The notes under the pieces are model-generated. The model saw nothing but the letters and a program-made list of their open reading frames with translations. It did not search any database and was not told the origin of the DNA. Source: Mycolicibacterium brumae (GTDB lineage Bacteria > Actinomycetota > Actinomycetes > Mycobacteriales > Mycobacteriaceae). Taken from it: a DNA stretch of 64,000 nucleotides. Location of the stretch: positions 1,116,001 through 1,180,000 of the forward strand of contig NZ_CP104302.1 in assembly GCF_025215495.1 (NCBI RefSeq), given 5' to 3'. The translations under genes were made by a program, and so were the position numbers. Shown here piece after piece: positions 8,231 through 18,719 of the stretch; positions within the stretch are counted from its first letter, which is position 1, and the number at the start of each line of letters is the position of its first letter.

Positions 8231-8264
8231 GTCACAGCAGTAACACGATGCACACTAGTAACAC
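8231..8264 (+). promoter_or_regulatory. GTCACAGCAGTAACAC element upstream of sepIVA, possible MtrA site
   Basis: The sequence reads GTCACAGCAGTAACAC (8231-8246), and GTAACAC recurs at 8258-8264, giving direct repeats 18 bp apart, 27-60 bp before the sepIVA GTG. MtrA of mycobacteria is reported to bind GTCACAGCG-like direct repeats at cell-division and wall genes (recalled). The assignment is tentative. Confidence 0.3.
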
Positions 8265-8290
8265 CATCAACAGATCGTGGAGGCTGCGCC

Positions 8291-9028
8291 GTGTACCGAG
8301 TTTTTGAAGCGCTCGACGAGTTGGGCGCCATTGTCGAAGAGGCTCGCGGCGTGCCGATGACCGCCGGCTGCGTCGTCCCGCGCGGAGACGTCCTGGAACT
8401 GCTCGACGACATCAAGGACGCCATCCCCGGCGAACTCGACGACGCCCAGGATGTGCTCGACGCGCGCGACGGCATGCTGCGCGACGCCAAGGAGCACGCC
8501 GACCAGATGGTGTCCTCGGCCACCGCCGAGGCCGAATCCACCCTCGCGCACGCCCGCGCCGAAGCCGACCGGATGCTGTCGGAGGCCAAGGCGCAGGCCG
8601 ACCGGATGGTCTCCGAGGCGCACGCGCACTGCGACCGCGTCGTCGGCGAGGCCCACGAGGAGGCCAACCGCCTGGTCAGCACCGCCAAGCGCGACCAGGA
8701 GACCATCACCTCCCGGGCCAAGGCCGAGGCGGACCGCCTGGTCGAAAGCGGCAACATCTCCTACGAGAAGGCCGTGCAGGAAGGCATCAAGGAGCAGCAG
8801 CGCCTGGTGTCGCAGACCGAGGTGGTCAGCACCGCGACCGCCGAAGCCACCCGGCTCATCGACTCGGCGCACGCCGAGGCCGACCGGCTGCGCGGCGAAT
8901 GCGACATCTACGTCGACAGCAAGCTCGCCGAGTTCGAGGACTACCTCAACGGCACCCTGCGGTCGGTTGGCCGCGGCCGCCATCAGCTGCGCACCGCAGC
9001 CGGCACGCACGACTACGTCCAGCGCTGA
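8291..9028 (+). CDS. sepIVA: DivIVA-domain septation protein SepIVA
   Basis: The 245-aa protein begins MYRVFEALDELGAIVEEARGV, a DivIVA-like N-terminal segment, and continues as a long Ala/Glu/Arg coiled coil (about residues 50-215) with repeating EADRM, EANRL and EADRL heptads. The position after coaD and the sequence type match Rv2927c/MSMEG_2416, described as a septum-associated regulator of division (recalled). The GTG at 8291 follows GGAGG (8279-8283). The upstream open frame is the shifted frame of coaD and is not coding. Confidence 0.9.
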   Translation: MYRVFEALDELGAIVEEARGVPMTAGCVVPRGDVLELLDDIKDAIPGELDDAQDVLDARDGMLRDAKEHADQMVSSATAEAESTLAHARAEADRMLSEAKAQADRMVSEAHAHCDRVVGEAHEEANRLVSTAKRDQETITSRAKAEADRLVESGNISYEKAVQEGIKEQQRLVSQTEVVSTATAEATRLIDSAHAEADRLRGECDIYVDSKLAEFEDYLNGTLRSVGRGRHQLRTAAGTHDYVQR

Positions 9029-9108
9029 TCCGCTACCCGCGACGCGCCCGACCGACGGTGAGCTGATGCCGTCGGTCGGGCGCGCGTCGGCGTCGTAGAA
9101 TCTCAGGC

Positions 9109-9642
9109 ATGCCGCCAGCAAACCCACTGCGGATCGACGTCGCGCGCCTGGGCCGTCGTCCCGGGGCGATGATCACCCGCGCCGAAACAGCGCCCAGTCC
9201 CTCGCGCATCGGGCTCGACCTGCTGGCGATCCCGGTCGGCGCCCCGCTCGAGCTGGATCTGCAGTTGCAGTCGGTCTCCGAAGGCGTGCTGGTCACCGGC
9301 ACCGTCGCGGCGCCGACCGAGGGCGAATGCTCCCGCTGCCTGACCCCGTTCACCGGCGACGTCGAGATCGAGCTGACCGAGCTGTTCGCCTACCCGGACA
9401 GCACCACCGAGGCCACCTCCGAAGAAGACGAGGTCGGCCACCTCGTCGACGACATCGTCGACCTGGAGCAGACGGTGGTCGACGCGGTCGGGTTGGCGCT
9501 GCCGTTCTCGCCGCTGTGCAGCCCGGACTGCCCCGGTCTATGCCCGCACTGCGGCGTCGCGCTGGCCACCGCCGAGGAAGGCCACTCGCACGAGATCATC
9601 GACCCGCGCTGGGCCAAACTCGCCGAGTTCAAAGATGACTGA
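9109..9642 (+). CDS. DUF177 (YceD-like) protein
   Basis: This 177-aa protein has the DUF177 pattern: ECSRCL (a CxxC) near residue 72, acidic middle, then [13 protein letters not shown] near residues 138-150, giving four to six Cys able to bind zinc. YceD-like proteins are generally linked to 23S rRNA or rpmF; in many bacteria rpmF follows directly, but here the next gene is rnc, overlapped by 8 nt (9635-9642). The ATG at 9109 is supported by a nearby upstream TAGAAT (9096-9101), compatible with a leaderless message. Confidence 0.88.
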   Translation: MPPANPLRIDVARLGRRPGAMITRAETAPSPSRIGLDLLAIPVGAPLELDLQLQSVSEGVLVTGTVAAPTEGECSRCLTPFTGDVEIELTELFAYPDSTTEATSEEDEVGHLVDDIVDLEQTVVDAVGLALPFSPLCSPDCPGLCPHCGVALATAEEGHSHEIIDPRWAKLAEFKDD

Positions 9643-10339
9643 GGATCGGGCGCCGCTGCTGGCCGCACTCGGCGTCGACCTGCCCGACGAGCTGCTGACC
9701 CTGGCGCTGACCCACCGCAGCTACGCCTACGAACACGGCGGACTGCCCACCAATGAGCGGCTGGAGTTCCTCGGCGACTCGGTGCTGGGGCTGACCATCA
9801 CCGACGAGCTCTATCACCGCCATCCCGACCGCAGCGAGGGCGATCTGGCCAAGCTGCGCGCCAGCATCGTGAACACCACCGCGCTGGCCGATGTCGGCCG
9901 CGGCCTGACCGACGCCGGGCTGGGCAGCTTTCTGCTGCTGGGCCGCGGGGAGGAGTCCAGCGGCGGCGCCGACAAGTCCTCGATCCTGGCCGACGGCGTG
10001 GAGTCGCTGCTCGGCGCGGTGTACCTGCAGCACGGGATCGACACCGCGCGCTCGGTCATTCTGCGGCTGTTCGCCGAATTGCTGGACACGGCGCCGACAT
10101 TGGGCGCCGGACTGGACTGGAAATCAAGCCTGCAGGAGCTGACGGCCGCCCGCGGCCTGGGCGCCCCGCGTTACGTGGTGAGCTCCACCGGCCCCGACCA
10201 CGACAAGCAATTCAGCGCCACCGTGGTGCTCGGCGACACCGAGTACGGCCACGGCAACGGGCGGACCAAGAAGGAAGCCGAGCTCAAGGCCGCGGCCGCC
10301 GCCTGGACCGCGCTGGAAGCGCAAACCGCCACCGTCTGA
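9635..10339 (+). CDS. rnc: Ribonuclease III
   Basis: The 234-aa enzyme carries the RNase III signature N40[12 protein letters not shown] and, at the C-terminus, a double-stranded RNA-binding domain (about residues 160-230) ending with [14 protein letters not shown]44, D48 and the downstream Asp/Glu are the metal ligands. It cleaves dsRNA in rRNA maturation and decay. The start overlaps the DUF177 gene by 8 nt, and mutM follows 13 nt after the stop, consistent with one operon. Confidence 0.96.
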   Translation: MTEDRAPLLAALGVDLPDELLTLALTHRSYAYEHGGLPTNERLEFLGDSVLGLTITDELYHRHPDRSEGDLAKLRASIVNTTALADVGRGLTDAGLGSFLLLGRGEESSGGADKSSILADGVESLLGAVYLQHGIDTARSVILRLFAELLDTAPTLGAGLDWKSSLQELTAARGLGAPRYVVSSTGPDHDKQFSATVVLGDTEYGHGNGRTKKEAELKAAAAAWTALEAQTATV

Positions 10340-10352
10340 TGCCGGACGCCTG

Positions 10353-11201
10353 ATGCCGGAGCTGCCTGAGGTCGAGGTGGTGCGCGCCGGCTTGCACCAG
10401 CACATCGTCGGCCGCCGGATCACCGCGATCGAGGTGCGTCATCCCCGCGCGGTGCGCCGACATCTCGGCGGCGCAACCGATTTGGCCGCCCGGCTGCTCG
10501 GCGCGACGATCACCGGCACCGGCCGGCGCGGGAAGTACATGTGGCTGGTCCTCGACGACGAGCTGGCTTTGGTGGTGCATCTGGGCATGAGCGGGCAGAT
10601 GCTGCTCGGCGGAGTTCCGAAGGTCGAACACATCCGGATCTCGACCCTGCTCGACGACGGACTGGAGCTCAGCTTCGTCGACCAGCGCACCTTCGGCGGG
10701 TGGCAGCTCGCCGAGTTCGTGGAGGTGGACGGGTCCGCGCTCCCGACGCCCGTCGCGCATCTGGCCCGCGACCCGCTGGACCCGCGGTTTGATCGCGACG
10801 CCGTGGTTAAAGTGTTGCGGCGCAAGAACTCCGAGATCAAACGACAACTGCTGGACCAGACCGTCGTCTCCGGAATCGGCAATATCTACGCCGATGAGGC
10901 GCTGTGGCGCGCGGGCGTCAACGGCGCCCGGCAGGCGTCGGCGCTGACCAAACCTCGCCTCGCCGCGGTGCTCGACGCGGCCGCCGAGGTGATGGCCGAA
11001 GCGCTCGCCCAGGGCGGCACCTCGTTCGACTCGCTGTATGTGAACGTCAACGGCCAGTCCGGCTACTTCGAACGCTCCCTGGACGCCTACGGCCGCGAGG
11101 GCCGGGCGTGCCGGCGCTGCGGGGCGCCGATCCGCCGGGAGAAGTTCATGAACCGATCGTCGTTCTACTGCCCCCGCTGCCAGCCGAGGCCCCGGCGCTG
11201 A
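10353..11201 (+). CDS. mutM: Formamidopyrimidine-DNA glycosylase (Fpg)
   Basis: The 282-aa product begins [11 protein letters not shown], with catalytic Pro2 and Glu3 after Met removal. It contains the helix-two-turn-helix region ([13 protein letters not shown]) and a C-terminal zinc finger with C253, C256, C273 and C276. It excises 8-oxoguanine and cleaves the abasic site. All catalytic and zinc residues are present, as expected of the active paralogue rather than of MutM-like homologues lacking the finger. Confidence 0.97.
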   Translation: MPELPEVEVVRAGLHQHIVGRRITAIEVRHPRAVRRHLGGATDLAARLLGATITGTGRRGKYMWLVLDDELALVVHLGMSGQMLLGGVPKVEHIRISTLLDDGLELSFVDQRTFGGWQLAEFVEVDGSALPTPVAHLARDPLDPRFDRDAVVKVLRRKNSEIKRQLLDQTVVSGIGNIYADEALWRAGVNGARQASALTKPRLAAVLDAAAEVMAEALAQGGTSFDSLYVNVNGQSGYFERSLDAYGREGRACRRCGAPIRREKFMNRSSFYCPRCQPRPRR

Positions 11202-11287
11202 CGGAGGCCCTGCCGCGGCGCCGGTAGATTCGCAGGCGGATCAGGGAACGTGCCCCGAACGTCGTCGACGACTCGTAAAGGATAAGC

Positions 11288-11710
11288 ATGACCGAACTGT
11301 GGGTGGAGCGCACCGGGACCCGCCGATACACCGGCCGCAGCTCCCGCGGCGCGGAGGTGCTCGTCGGCCCGGTGGACGTTGACGGGGTGTTCACCCCCGG
11401 CGAGCTGATGAAGATCGCGCTGGCCGCCTGCGCAGGGATGAGCGCCGACCAGCCGCTGGCCCGCCGACTCGGCGACGACTACGACGCCCGCGTCGAGGTG
11501 TCCGGGGACGCCGACCGGGACAACGAGGTGTACCCGGCGCTCGCCGAGACGCTGCGCATCGACCTGTCGCAGCTGACCGACGCCGAGGCCGCCCGGGTGC
11601 ACACCGTGGTGGCCCGCGCCATCGACTCGGTGTGCACGGTCGGCCGGACGCTCAAGGCCGGAACCGAGATCACCTTCGAAATCGCCGACGGCCGCGGCCC
11701 CGAGGCATGA
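11288..11710 (+). CDS. OsmC-family protein
   Basis: This 140-aa protein has the OsmC/Ohr fold pattern with a single cysteine region in LAACAGMSADQPLARRLGDDYD and a second Cys in AIDSVCTVGRTLKAG, the two redox Cys of peroxidatic OsmC proteins. Members detoxify organic hydroperoxides; the substrate here is unproven. It lies between mutM and acyP as Rv2923c does in M. tuberculosis (recalled). The stop overlaps the acyP ATG as ATGA. Confidence 0.85.
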   Translation: MTELWVERTGTRRYTGRSSRGAEVLVGPVDVDGVFTPGELMKIALAACAGMSADQPLARRLGDDYDARVEVSGDADRDNEVYPALAETLRIDLSQLTDAEAARVHTVVARAIDSVCTVGRTLKAGTEITFEIADGRGPEA

Positions 11711-11991
11711 ACACCGGCGACCCGGTCCGGCTCACCGCCTGGGTGCACGGCCATGTCCAGGGCGTGGGTTTCCGCTGGTGGACCCGGTCCCGCGCGCTGG
11801 AACTCGGCCTGACCGGCTACGCCAAGAACCAGGCCGACGGCCGGGTGCTCGTCGTCGCCCAGGGGCCGCGGCCGTCCTGCGAAAAACTGCTGGACCTGCT
11901 CCAAACCGGCCGCACGCCGGGCAGCGTGGACACCGTCGTCGCCGACTGGTCCGAGGCCGGCGAGCCGATCCGCGGCTTCTCCGAGCGGTAG
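11707..11991 (+). CDS. acyP: Acylphosphatase
   Basis: The 94-aa protein carries the acylphosphatase signature HGHVQGVGFRWW with the catalytic R23 and GYAKNQADGRV with N41. It hydrolyses acyl phosphates such as acetyl phosphate. The ATG at 11707 overlaps the OsmC-like stop by 4 nt. The length is normal for the family. Confidence 0.94.
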   Translation: MNTGDPVRLTAWVHGHVQGVGFRWWTRSRALELGLTGYAKNQADGRVLVVAQGPRPSCEKLLDLLQTGRTPGSVDTVVADWSEAGEPIRGFSER

Positions 11992-11997
11992 CGGCCC

Positions 11998-13618
11998 ATG
12001 CCCGAACGCCTGTCCGTGGACATCGTGCTGGAGAAGGACGTCGCGGTGCGGCTGCGCGACGGGGTGACCATCTACGTGGACGTGGTCCGACCGGCGGGCG
12101 CCGAGCAGGTCCAGGTGATCGTCGCGTGGAGCCCCTACGGCAAGGCCCAGGGCAGCTCGGCGGCCGCCCGCGGAGTGTTCGGACTCGTCGGCCTCGAGGA
12201 CGCCATCGTGTCGGGCCTGCACAAATTCGAGGGGCCCGACCCCGCCTACTGGTGCGGCCACGGTTACGCGGTCTGCAACCCCGACCCGCGCGGCATCACC
12301 GACTCCGAAGGCGACAGCGTGCTGTGGGACCGCCAGGAAGGCCGGGACTGCCACGATCTGATCGAGTGGCTGGCCGAACAGCCCTGGTGCACCGGCAAGG
12401 TGGGGATGAGCGGAACCTCCTACCTCGCCGTCGCACAATGGTTCACCGCCGCCGAGCAGCCGCCGCACCTGGCGGCGATCAACCCCGTGGGAAGGCGTCA
12501 GCGACGTCTACCGCGACCTGGCGGTGCGCGGCGGGATACCCGACACCGGGTTCGCCCGGCAACTACAGGACCACAGCTTCCGCGGGAAGCAGCGGCAAGA
12601 GGACCTGCTCGCCGAGGTCGCGCGCTATCCGCTGGTCAACGAGATGTGGGAGAACAAGATCCCGCGCTTCGATCAGATCACCACACCTGCCTACGTGGTG
12701 GCCAGCTACTCCAACACCCTGCACACGCCCGGCGCCTTCCGCGCGTGGCGACGGATGGCGTCGGAGCAGAAGTGGCTGCGCGTCCACAACAGCCAGGAAT
12801 GGCCCGACTACTACGACGAGGCGAACCGGGAGGACCTGCGCCGCTTCTTCGACCACTACCTCATTGGCGCCGACAACGGCTGGGAGCACACCCCGCGGGT
12901 GCGCTATGCGCTGCTCGACCTGTGCGGCGGCGACCAGACCCAGCTGCCCGCCGACCAGTTCCCGCCGGGTGACGTCGCGCAGACGAAGTACTACCTGGAC
13001 GGGGCATCCCGCACGCTGCGAACCGCGCCGCCTGCCGCCGCCGACACAGCGGCCTACGACACCCAGGGCGCGGCGAACCTGGTCTCCTTCCTGCTCGGAT
13101 TCGATGAGGAAACCATCGTGGTCGGGTACCCGAAGGCGCGGCTGTGGGTGGAGGCGCGCGACGCCGACGATATGGACCTGTTCGTGTTCCTGCAGAAGCT
13201 CGACGCCCAGGGCACACCGCTGCAGGAGTTCACCGTCCCCAACCAGAGCGCGCGGATCCACGACGTCACCGAACACGGGGCGACGATCCTGCGGTACAAG
13301 GGATCCGAGGGCCGGCTGCGCGTCTCCCTGCGGGAACTCGACCCGGCGCACTCGACCGACGAGATCCCCGCGCACCGCTTCGACCGAGTGGCCAAACTGA
13401 GCCCCGGCGAAGTCGTCGAGGAAAAGATCGAACTGATGCCCGTCGGACTGGTGCTCCGCCCCGGCGAGCGTCTGCGACTGGTGATCAGCGGGCGCAATCT
13501 CTTCGGCGGCTGGATGCCCGGACTGCGGGAGTACGCGCCGGCCAACCGCGGGCAGCATGTGTTCCACACCGGCGGCGCGCGGCTCTCCTATCTGCAACTG
13601 CCGATTACGCACCGGTAA
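11998..13618 (+). pseudogene. CocE/NonD-type hydrolase, disrupted by a 1-nt frameshift
   Basis: Two overlapping frames together make one about 540-aa CocE/NonD hydrolase. Frame 1 (11998 onward) holds SVDIVLEKDVAVRLRDGVTIY, NPDPRGITDSEG and the nucleophile motif GMSGTSY with S141. At about 12483-12488, in the run AACCCCGTGG, reading must shift so that the conserved WEGVSDVYRD continues; frame 2 then runs to 13618 with the C-terminal beta-sandwich ([16 protein letters not shown]). Removing one C or G restores the frame. It may be a true pseudogene or a sequencing error in the C run. Codon use stays coding-like on both sides, so any mutation is recent. Confidence 0.85.
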
Positions 13619-13621
13619 TCT
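13616..13621 (+). promoter_or_regulatory. Probable -10 element of smc (leaderless start)
   Basis: TAATCT lies 8 nt before the smc ATG at 13630, straddling the stop of the preceding hydrolase. In mycobacteria this spacing usually places the transcription start at the A of the ATG, giving a leaderless mRNA. No Shine-Dalgarno is visible. Confidence 0.45.
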
Positions 13622-13629
13622 GGCCCGTT

Positions 13630-16600
13630 ATGCACCTCAAGAGTCTGACGCTGAAGGGCTTCAAGTCCTTCGCCTCGCCGACGACTCTGCGCTTCGAACC
13701 GGGCATCACCTGCGTGGTGGGACCCAACGGATCCGGGAAATCCAACGTCGTCGACGCGCTGACCTGGGTGATGGGGGAGCAGGGCGCCAAGGCGCTGCGC
13801 GGCGGGAAGATGGAAGACGTCATCTTCGCCGGCACCTCCAACCGGGCCCCGCTGGGCCGTGCCGAGGTCACCCTCACCATCGACAACTCCGACGGCGCGC
13901 TGCCCATCGAGTACTCCGAGGTGTCGGTCACCCGGCGGATGTTCCGCGACGGGGCCGGCGAATACGAGATCAACGGCTCGTCCTGCCGGCTGATGGACGT
14001 CCAAGAACTGCTCAGCGACTCCGGCATCGGCCGCGAGATGCACGTCATCGTCGGCCAGGGGCGGCTGTCCCAGATCCTGGAGTCCCGCCCGGAGGACCGC
14101 CGCGCCTTCATCGAAGAGGCCGCCGGCGTGCTCAAGCACCGCAAACGCAAAGAGAAGGCGGTCCGCAAGCTCGACGCGATGGCAGCCAACCTGGCCCGGC
14201 TGACCGACCTGACCACCGAGCTGCGCCGCCAGCTCAAACCACTGGGCCGCCAGGCCGAGGTGGCCCGGCGCGCGGCGACCATCCAGGCCGACCTGCGCGA
14301 TGCCCGGCTGCGGCTGGCCGCCGACGACCTGGTCGCCCGGCAGACCGAGTTCGCCGGCGTCGGCGACACCGAGGCGGTGCTGCGCCGCGAGCACGAGGAC
14401 GCCGCCGAGCGGCTCGCCGTCGCCGCCGCCGAACTGGCCGCCCACGAGACCGCGGTCGCCGAGCTGACCCAGCGCGCCGAAGCGGCCCAGCAGACCTGGT
14501 TCCGGCTCTCCGCGCTGGCCGAGCGGGTCGGCGCCACGGTCCGCATCGCCGCCGAGCGCGCCCAGCTGCTGGAAACCGAGCCCGTCGCGCACACCGGACC
14601 CGACCCCGACGAGCTGGAAACCCGCGCCGAGGAGGCCGCCGCCCGCGAGAAACAGCTGCTCGACGAGCTGGCCGAGGCCCGCGAGCGGGCCGAGTTCGCC
14701 CGCGAGGAATTGGCCCAGGCCGAATCCGCGGCCGCCGAAGCCGAACGCGCGCATCTGGCCGCGGTCCGCGCCGAAGCCGACCGCCGCGAGGGACTGGCCC
14801 GCCTGACCGGACAGGTCGAAACCATGCGCGCCCGCGTCGAATCCATCGACGAGCGGGTCGCGCGGCTGACCGAAGGCATCGAGTCCGCCGCGGCCCGCGC
14901 CCAGAGCGCCCAGGCCGAGTTCGAGATCGTGCAGAGCCGCGTCGGGGAACTCGACGAGGGCGAAGCCGGCCTGGACGAGCAGCACGAACGCACCGTCGCG
15001 GCGCTGCGCCGAGCCGATGAGCGGGTGACCGAACTGCAGGCCGCCGAGCGCGCCGCCGAACGCCAGGTGGTCACCCTGCGGGCCCGCATCGAGGCGCTGT
15101 CGGTCGGTCTGGACCGCAAGGACGGCGCCGCCTGGCTCACCCAGAACCTGAACGACGACGGCCTGCTCGGCACGCTGGCCACCCTGGTCCGGGTGCACGC
15201 CGGTTACGAGACGGCGCTGGCCGCGGTGCTCGGCGCGGCCGCCGACGCGCTGGCCGCCGACGGCACCGACACCGCCCGCACCGCGGTCGCCGCGCTCAAG
15301 GCCGCCGACGGGGGCCGGGCGGCCATCGTGCTGGGGGATTGGCCGGCCGCCGCGCCGACCGAGCTGCCCACCCTGCCGGCCGGCGGGCGCTGGGCGCTGG
15401 ACCTGGTCGACGCGCCGGCGAAACTGCGCGGCGCGGTCACCGCGATGCTCGCCGACGTCGCCGTCGTCGAGGACCTGGCCGCGGCGCTGACCTTCGTCGC
15501 CGCCCACCCGCGGCTGCGCGCCGTCACCCGCGACGGGGACCTGGTCGGGCCGGGCTGGGTGACCGGCGGCTCGGACCGCAAACCCTCGATGCTGGAGATC
15601 ACCTCCGAGATCGAGCGGGCCCGCGCCGAACTGGAGGGCGCCGAAACCCAGGTCGAGGAGCTCACCGCCGCGCTGTCCGGCGCGCTGGCCGAACAGCTCG
15701 ACCGCCGCGAGGCCGCCGAGCACGCGCTGGCCGCGCTCAACGAGTCCGACACCGCCATCACCCAGATCTATGAGCAGCTCGGCCGGCTCGGCGAAGCGGC
15801 CCGCACCGCAGACGACGACTGGCAGGGCCAGATCCGGCGCCGCGACGAGCTGGAGTCCGGCCGCGAGCAGACCGTCGCCGAGCTGACCGAGCTGGAAAAC
15901 CGGCTGCGCAACGCCCAGGACACCCCCGCCGAGCTGCCCGAGGAGCCGATCCGCAGGCAAGAGCTCGTCGCGGTCGCCGAGGCCGCCCGGGCCGGCGAGG
16001 TGGAAGCCCGGCTGTCGGTGCGCACCGCCGAGGAGCGGGCCAACGCGCTGCGCGGCCGCGCCGACTCGCTGCGCCGCGCCGCCGCCGCCGAGCGGGAAGC
16101 CCGGGTGCGCGCCCAGCGCGCGCGGGTGGCCCGCCAGCACGCCGCCGCGGTGGCCGCCGCCGTCGCCGAATCCGGGCGCGGGGTCGCCGGCCGGCTGGCG
16201 AAGGTCGTCGCCGCGGCCGCCGCCCGCCGCGACGAGATGACCGCCGGGCGGCACCAGCGCGCCGCCGGGCTGCGCGCCGCCCGCGCCGAGGTCGACGCCC
16301 TCAACGCCCGGATCGCCGCGCTGACCGATTCGCTGCACCGCGACGAGGTCGCCAAGGCCCAGGCCGCGCTGCGCGTCGAACAGCTCGAGGCGCTGGTGCT
16401 GGAGCAGTTCGGCATGGCGCCGGCCGACCTGGTCGCCGAGTACGGGCCCGAGGCGCCGCTGCCGCCGAGCGAACTGGAACTCGCCGAGTACGAGCAGGCC
16501 AAGGAGCGCGGGGAGCAGGTCACCGCGCCCGCCCCGATGCCGTTCGACCGCGCCACCCAGGAGCGGCGGGCCAAACGCGCCGACCGGGAACTGCGCGAGC

Positions 16601-17235
16601 TGGGCCGGGTCAACCCGCTGGCGTTGGAGGAGTTCGCCGCGCTGGAGGAGCGCTACAACTTCCTGTCCACCCAGCTCGAAGACGTCAAGGCCGCCCGCAA
16701 GGACCTGATGGATGTGGTCGAGGAGGTCGACGCGCGGATCCTGCAGGTGTTCACCGAGGCCTACGCCGACGTGGAGCGCGAGTTCACCCAGGTGTTCTCC
16801 GCGCTGTTCCCCGGCGGCGAGGGCCGGCTGGTGCTCACCGACCCGTCGGACATGCTCACCACCGGCGTCGAGGTCGAAGCCCGCCCGCCGGGCAAGAAGA
16901 TCAAGCGACTCTCGCTGCTGTCCGGCGGCGAGAAATCCCTGACCGCGGTGGCGATGCTGGTCGCCATCTTCCGGGCCCGGCCGTCCCCGTTCTATGTGAT
17001 GGACGAGGTGGAGGCGGCCCTCGATGACGTCAACCTGCGCCGGCTGATCGGGCTGTTCGAACAGCTGCGGGAGAAATCGCAGCTGATCGTGATCACCCAC
17101 CAGAAGCCGACGATGGAGATCGCCGACGCGCTGTACGGCGTCACCATGCAGGGCGACGGCATCACCCAGGTGATCTCCCAGCGGCTGCGCGGCCAGGAAC
17201 TCGTCGGCGCCGGTTCGGCCCCGGCCGCCGAGTAG
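13630..17235 (+). CDS. smc: Chromosome segregation protein SMC
   Basis: The 1201-aa SMC ATPase begins [15 protein letters not shown], with Walker A G31-PNGSGKS38, a long coiled coil, a hinge at about residues 515-650 ([18 protein letters not shown] to [10 protein letters not shown]), a returning coil, signature [13 protein letters not shown] (S1098) and Walker [13 protein letters not shown] with E1126. It condenses and segregates the chromosome with ScpA/ScpB, which are not in this window. The start at 13630 is set by the invariant N-terminus; the 162-codon upstream extension is the shadow frame of the hydrolase. ftsY follows about 70 bp downstream. Confidence 0.97.
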   Translation: MHLKSLTLKGFKSFASPTTLRFEPGITCVVGPNGSGKSNVVDALTWVMGEQGAKALRGGKMEDVIFAGTSNRAPLGRAEVTLTIDNSDGALPIEYSEVSVTRRMFRDGAGEYEINGSSCRLMDVQELLSDSGIGREMHVIVGQGRLSQILESRPEDRRAFIEEAAGVLKHRKRKEKAVRKLDAMAANLARLTDLTTELRRQLKPLGRQAEVARRAATIQADLRDARLRLAADDLVARQTEFAGVGDTEAVLRREHEDAAERLAVAAAELAAHETAVAELTQRAEAAQQTWFRLSALAERVGATVRIAAERAQLLETEPVAHTGPDPDELETRAEEAAAREKQLLDELAEARERAEFAREELAQAESAAAEAERAHLAAVRAEADRREGLARLTGQVETMRARVESIDERVARLTEGIESAAARAQSAQAEFEIVQSRVGELDEGEAGLDEQHERTVAALRRADERVTELQAAERAAERQVVTLRARIEALSVGLDRKDGAAWLTQNLNDDGLLGTLATLVRVHAGYETALAAVLGAAADALAADGTDTARTAVAALKAADGGRAAIVLGDWPAAAPTELPTLPAGGRWALDLVDAPAKLRGAVTAMLADVAVVEDLAAALTFVAAHPRLRAVTRDGDLVGPGWVTGGSDRKPSMLEITSEIERARAELEGAETQVEELTAALSGALAEQLDRREAAEHALAALNESDTAITQIYEQLGRLGEAARTADDDWQGQIRRRDELESGREQTVAELTELENRLRNAQDTPAELPEEPIRRQELVAVAEAARAGEVEARLSVRTAEERANALRGRADSLRRAAAAEREARVRAQRARVARQHAAAVAAAVAESGRGVAGRLAKVVAAAAARRDEMTAGRHQRAAGLRAARAEVDALNARIAALTDSLHRDEVAKAQAALRVEQLEALVLEQFGMAPADLVAEYGPEAPLPPSELELAEYEQAKERGEQVTAPAPMPFDRATQERRAKRADRELRELGRVNPLALEEFAALEERYNFLSTQLEDVKAARKDLMDVVEEVDARILQVFTEAYADVEREFTQVFSALFPGGEGRLVLTDPSDMLTTGVEVEARPPGKKIKRLSLLSGGEKSLTAVAMLVAIFRARPSPFYVMDEVEAALDDVNLRRLIGLFEQLREKSQLIVITHQKPTMEIADALYGVTMQGDGITQVISQRLRGQELVGAGSAPAAE

Positions 17236-17306
17236 CGGCCGGGTGACCCTGGCCGCCGAGTAGCCCCGAGTGGCCGCCGGGCGGCGGCGCGCCCGCGGCT
17301 GGAACA

Positions 17307-18719
17307 ATGGCGGCCATGTCGACTCAAGCCTGGATTGCCATCGCCGTCGTCGCGGTCCTGCTCATCACGGTGCTGGTCGTCGGGCTGGTTCGCTACCGCA
17401 GCCGCACCATCAGCCTGACCGCCCCCGACGAGCCGGACAAGCCGATCGACCGCTCCGGCGGCTACACCGCGCGATCGGGCATCAGCTTCAGTGAGGGCGG
17501 CACCGCCACCGTCGACCCGGCCGGGCTGCCCGGCGTCGGCGACGACGCCGCCATCCCGCGGGACGCCCCCAAGCGCGCCATCTCCGAGGTCACCCTGCCC
17601 GAGCCGGAGCTCGAGCTCGAGCCCGAGCCGGAGGCTCCGGCGGCCGAACCCGAGGTCGAGGTCACCGTCGACGAGGTCGACGTGGTGGAGACCGCGATCG
17701 TCGAAACCTCGCCGGGCGTGGTGGAGACCATCGAGGTCGTCGAACCCGAACCCGTCGAGGACGTCGTTCCCGTCACGGCGCCGGAACTGGACGACATCGC
17801 CCCCACCGAGGGCCGGCTGGACCGGCTGCGCGGTCGGCTCGCCAAATCGCAGAACGCCCTCGGCAAGAGCGTGCTGGGCCTGCTCGGCGCGGGCGACCTG
17901 GACGAGGATTCCTGGCAGGACATCGAGGACACCCTGCTGATCGCCGACCTCGGCCCGACCGTCACCGAGCGAGTGATGGACGAACTGCGCGCCAAGTTCG
18001 CCGCCAGCGGAGCCCGCACCGGTGAGGAGGCCCGCAAGGTGCTGCGCGCCGCCCTGATCGGGCAGTTGCACCCCGAGTTCGACCGGTCCATCAAGGCGCT
18101 GCCGCACGCCAACGCGCCGTCGGTGCTGCTGGTGGTCGGGGTCAACGGCACCGGCAAGACCACCACCGTCGGGAAACTGGCCCGGGTGCTGGTCGCCGAC
18201 GGCCGGCGGGTGGTGCTCGGCGCCGCCGACACCTTCCGCGCCGCCGCCGCCGACCAGCTGCAGTCCTGGGGTTCCCGGGTCGGCGCGGAGGTGGTCCGCA
18301 GCGATGAGGGCGCCGACCCGGCGTCGGTCGCGTTCGACGCCGTCAGCAAGGGCATCGAGAACGGCGCCGACGTGGTGCTGGTGGACACCGCCGGCCGGCT
18401 GCACACCAAGACCGGATTGATGGACGAGCTCGGCAAGGTCAAGCGGGTGGTGGAGAAGCGGGCGAAGGTCGACGAGGTGCTGCTGGTGCTCGACGCCACC
18501 ATCGGGCAGAACGGCCTGGCCCAGGCCAAGGTGTTCGCCGACGTCGTCGACATCACCGGCGTGGTGCTCACCAAGCTGGACGGCACCGCCAAGGGCGGCA
18601 TCGTGTTCCGGGTCCAGGAGGACCTCGGTGTGCCGGTGAAACTCGTCGGCCTCGGCGAGGGCCCCGACGATCTCGCGCCGTTCGAGCCGGGGGCGTTCGT
18701 GGACGCCCTGTTGGGCTGA
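17307..18719 (+). CDS. ftsY: Signal recognition particle receptor FtsY
   Basis: The 470-aa protein has an N-terminal transmembrane helix (about residues 7-27, IAIAVVAVLLITVLVVGLVRY), an acidic Glu/Val/Pro-rich A domain (to about residue 165) and the NG GTPase domain: GVNGTGKTTTVGKLA (K284), DTFRAAAADQL, DTAGRLH and TKLDGTAKGG. It docks ribosome-SRP complexes at the membrane, partnering Ffh at 26868. MAAMSTQ has two candidate starts, 17307 and 17316; neither has a clear Shine-Dalgarno. The gene ends at the left edge of repeat cluster A. Confidence 0.96.
   Translation: MAAMSTQAWIAIAVVAVLLITVLVVGLVRYRSRTISLTAPDEPDKPIDRSGGYTARSGISFSEGGTATVDPAGLPGVGDDAAIPRDAPKRAISEVTLPEPELELEPEPEAPAAEPEVEVTVDEVDVVETAIVETSPGVVETIEVVEPEPVEDVVPVTAPELDDIAPTEGRLDRLRGRLAKSQNALGKSVLGLLGAGDLDEDSWQDIEDTLLIADLGPTVTERVMDELRAKFAASGARTGEEARKVLRAALIGQLHPEFDRSIKALPHANAPSVLLVVGVNGTGKTTTVGKLARVLVADGRRVVLGAADTFRAAAADQLQSWGSRVGAEVVRSDEGADPASVAFDAVSKGIENGADVVLVDTAGRLHTKTGLMDELGKVKRVVEKRAKVDEVLLVLDATIGQNGLAQAKVFADVVDITGVVLTKLDGTAKGGIVFRVQEDLGVPVKLVGLGEGPDDLAPFEPGAFVDALLG

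Noticed and set aside
13144..13629. N-terminal extension of smc
   Set aside because: This frame overlaps the hydrolase C-terminus; the invariant SMC N-terminus begins at 13630.
13588..17307. Long minus-strand ORF opposite smc
   Set aside because: High GC makes the antisense of smc open; the plus strand has all SMC motifs and the minus frame is only Gly/Val/Leu-rich filler.
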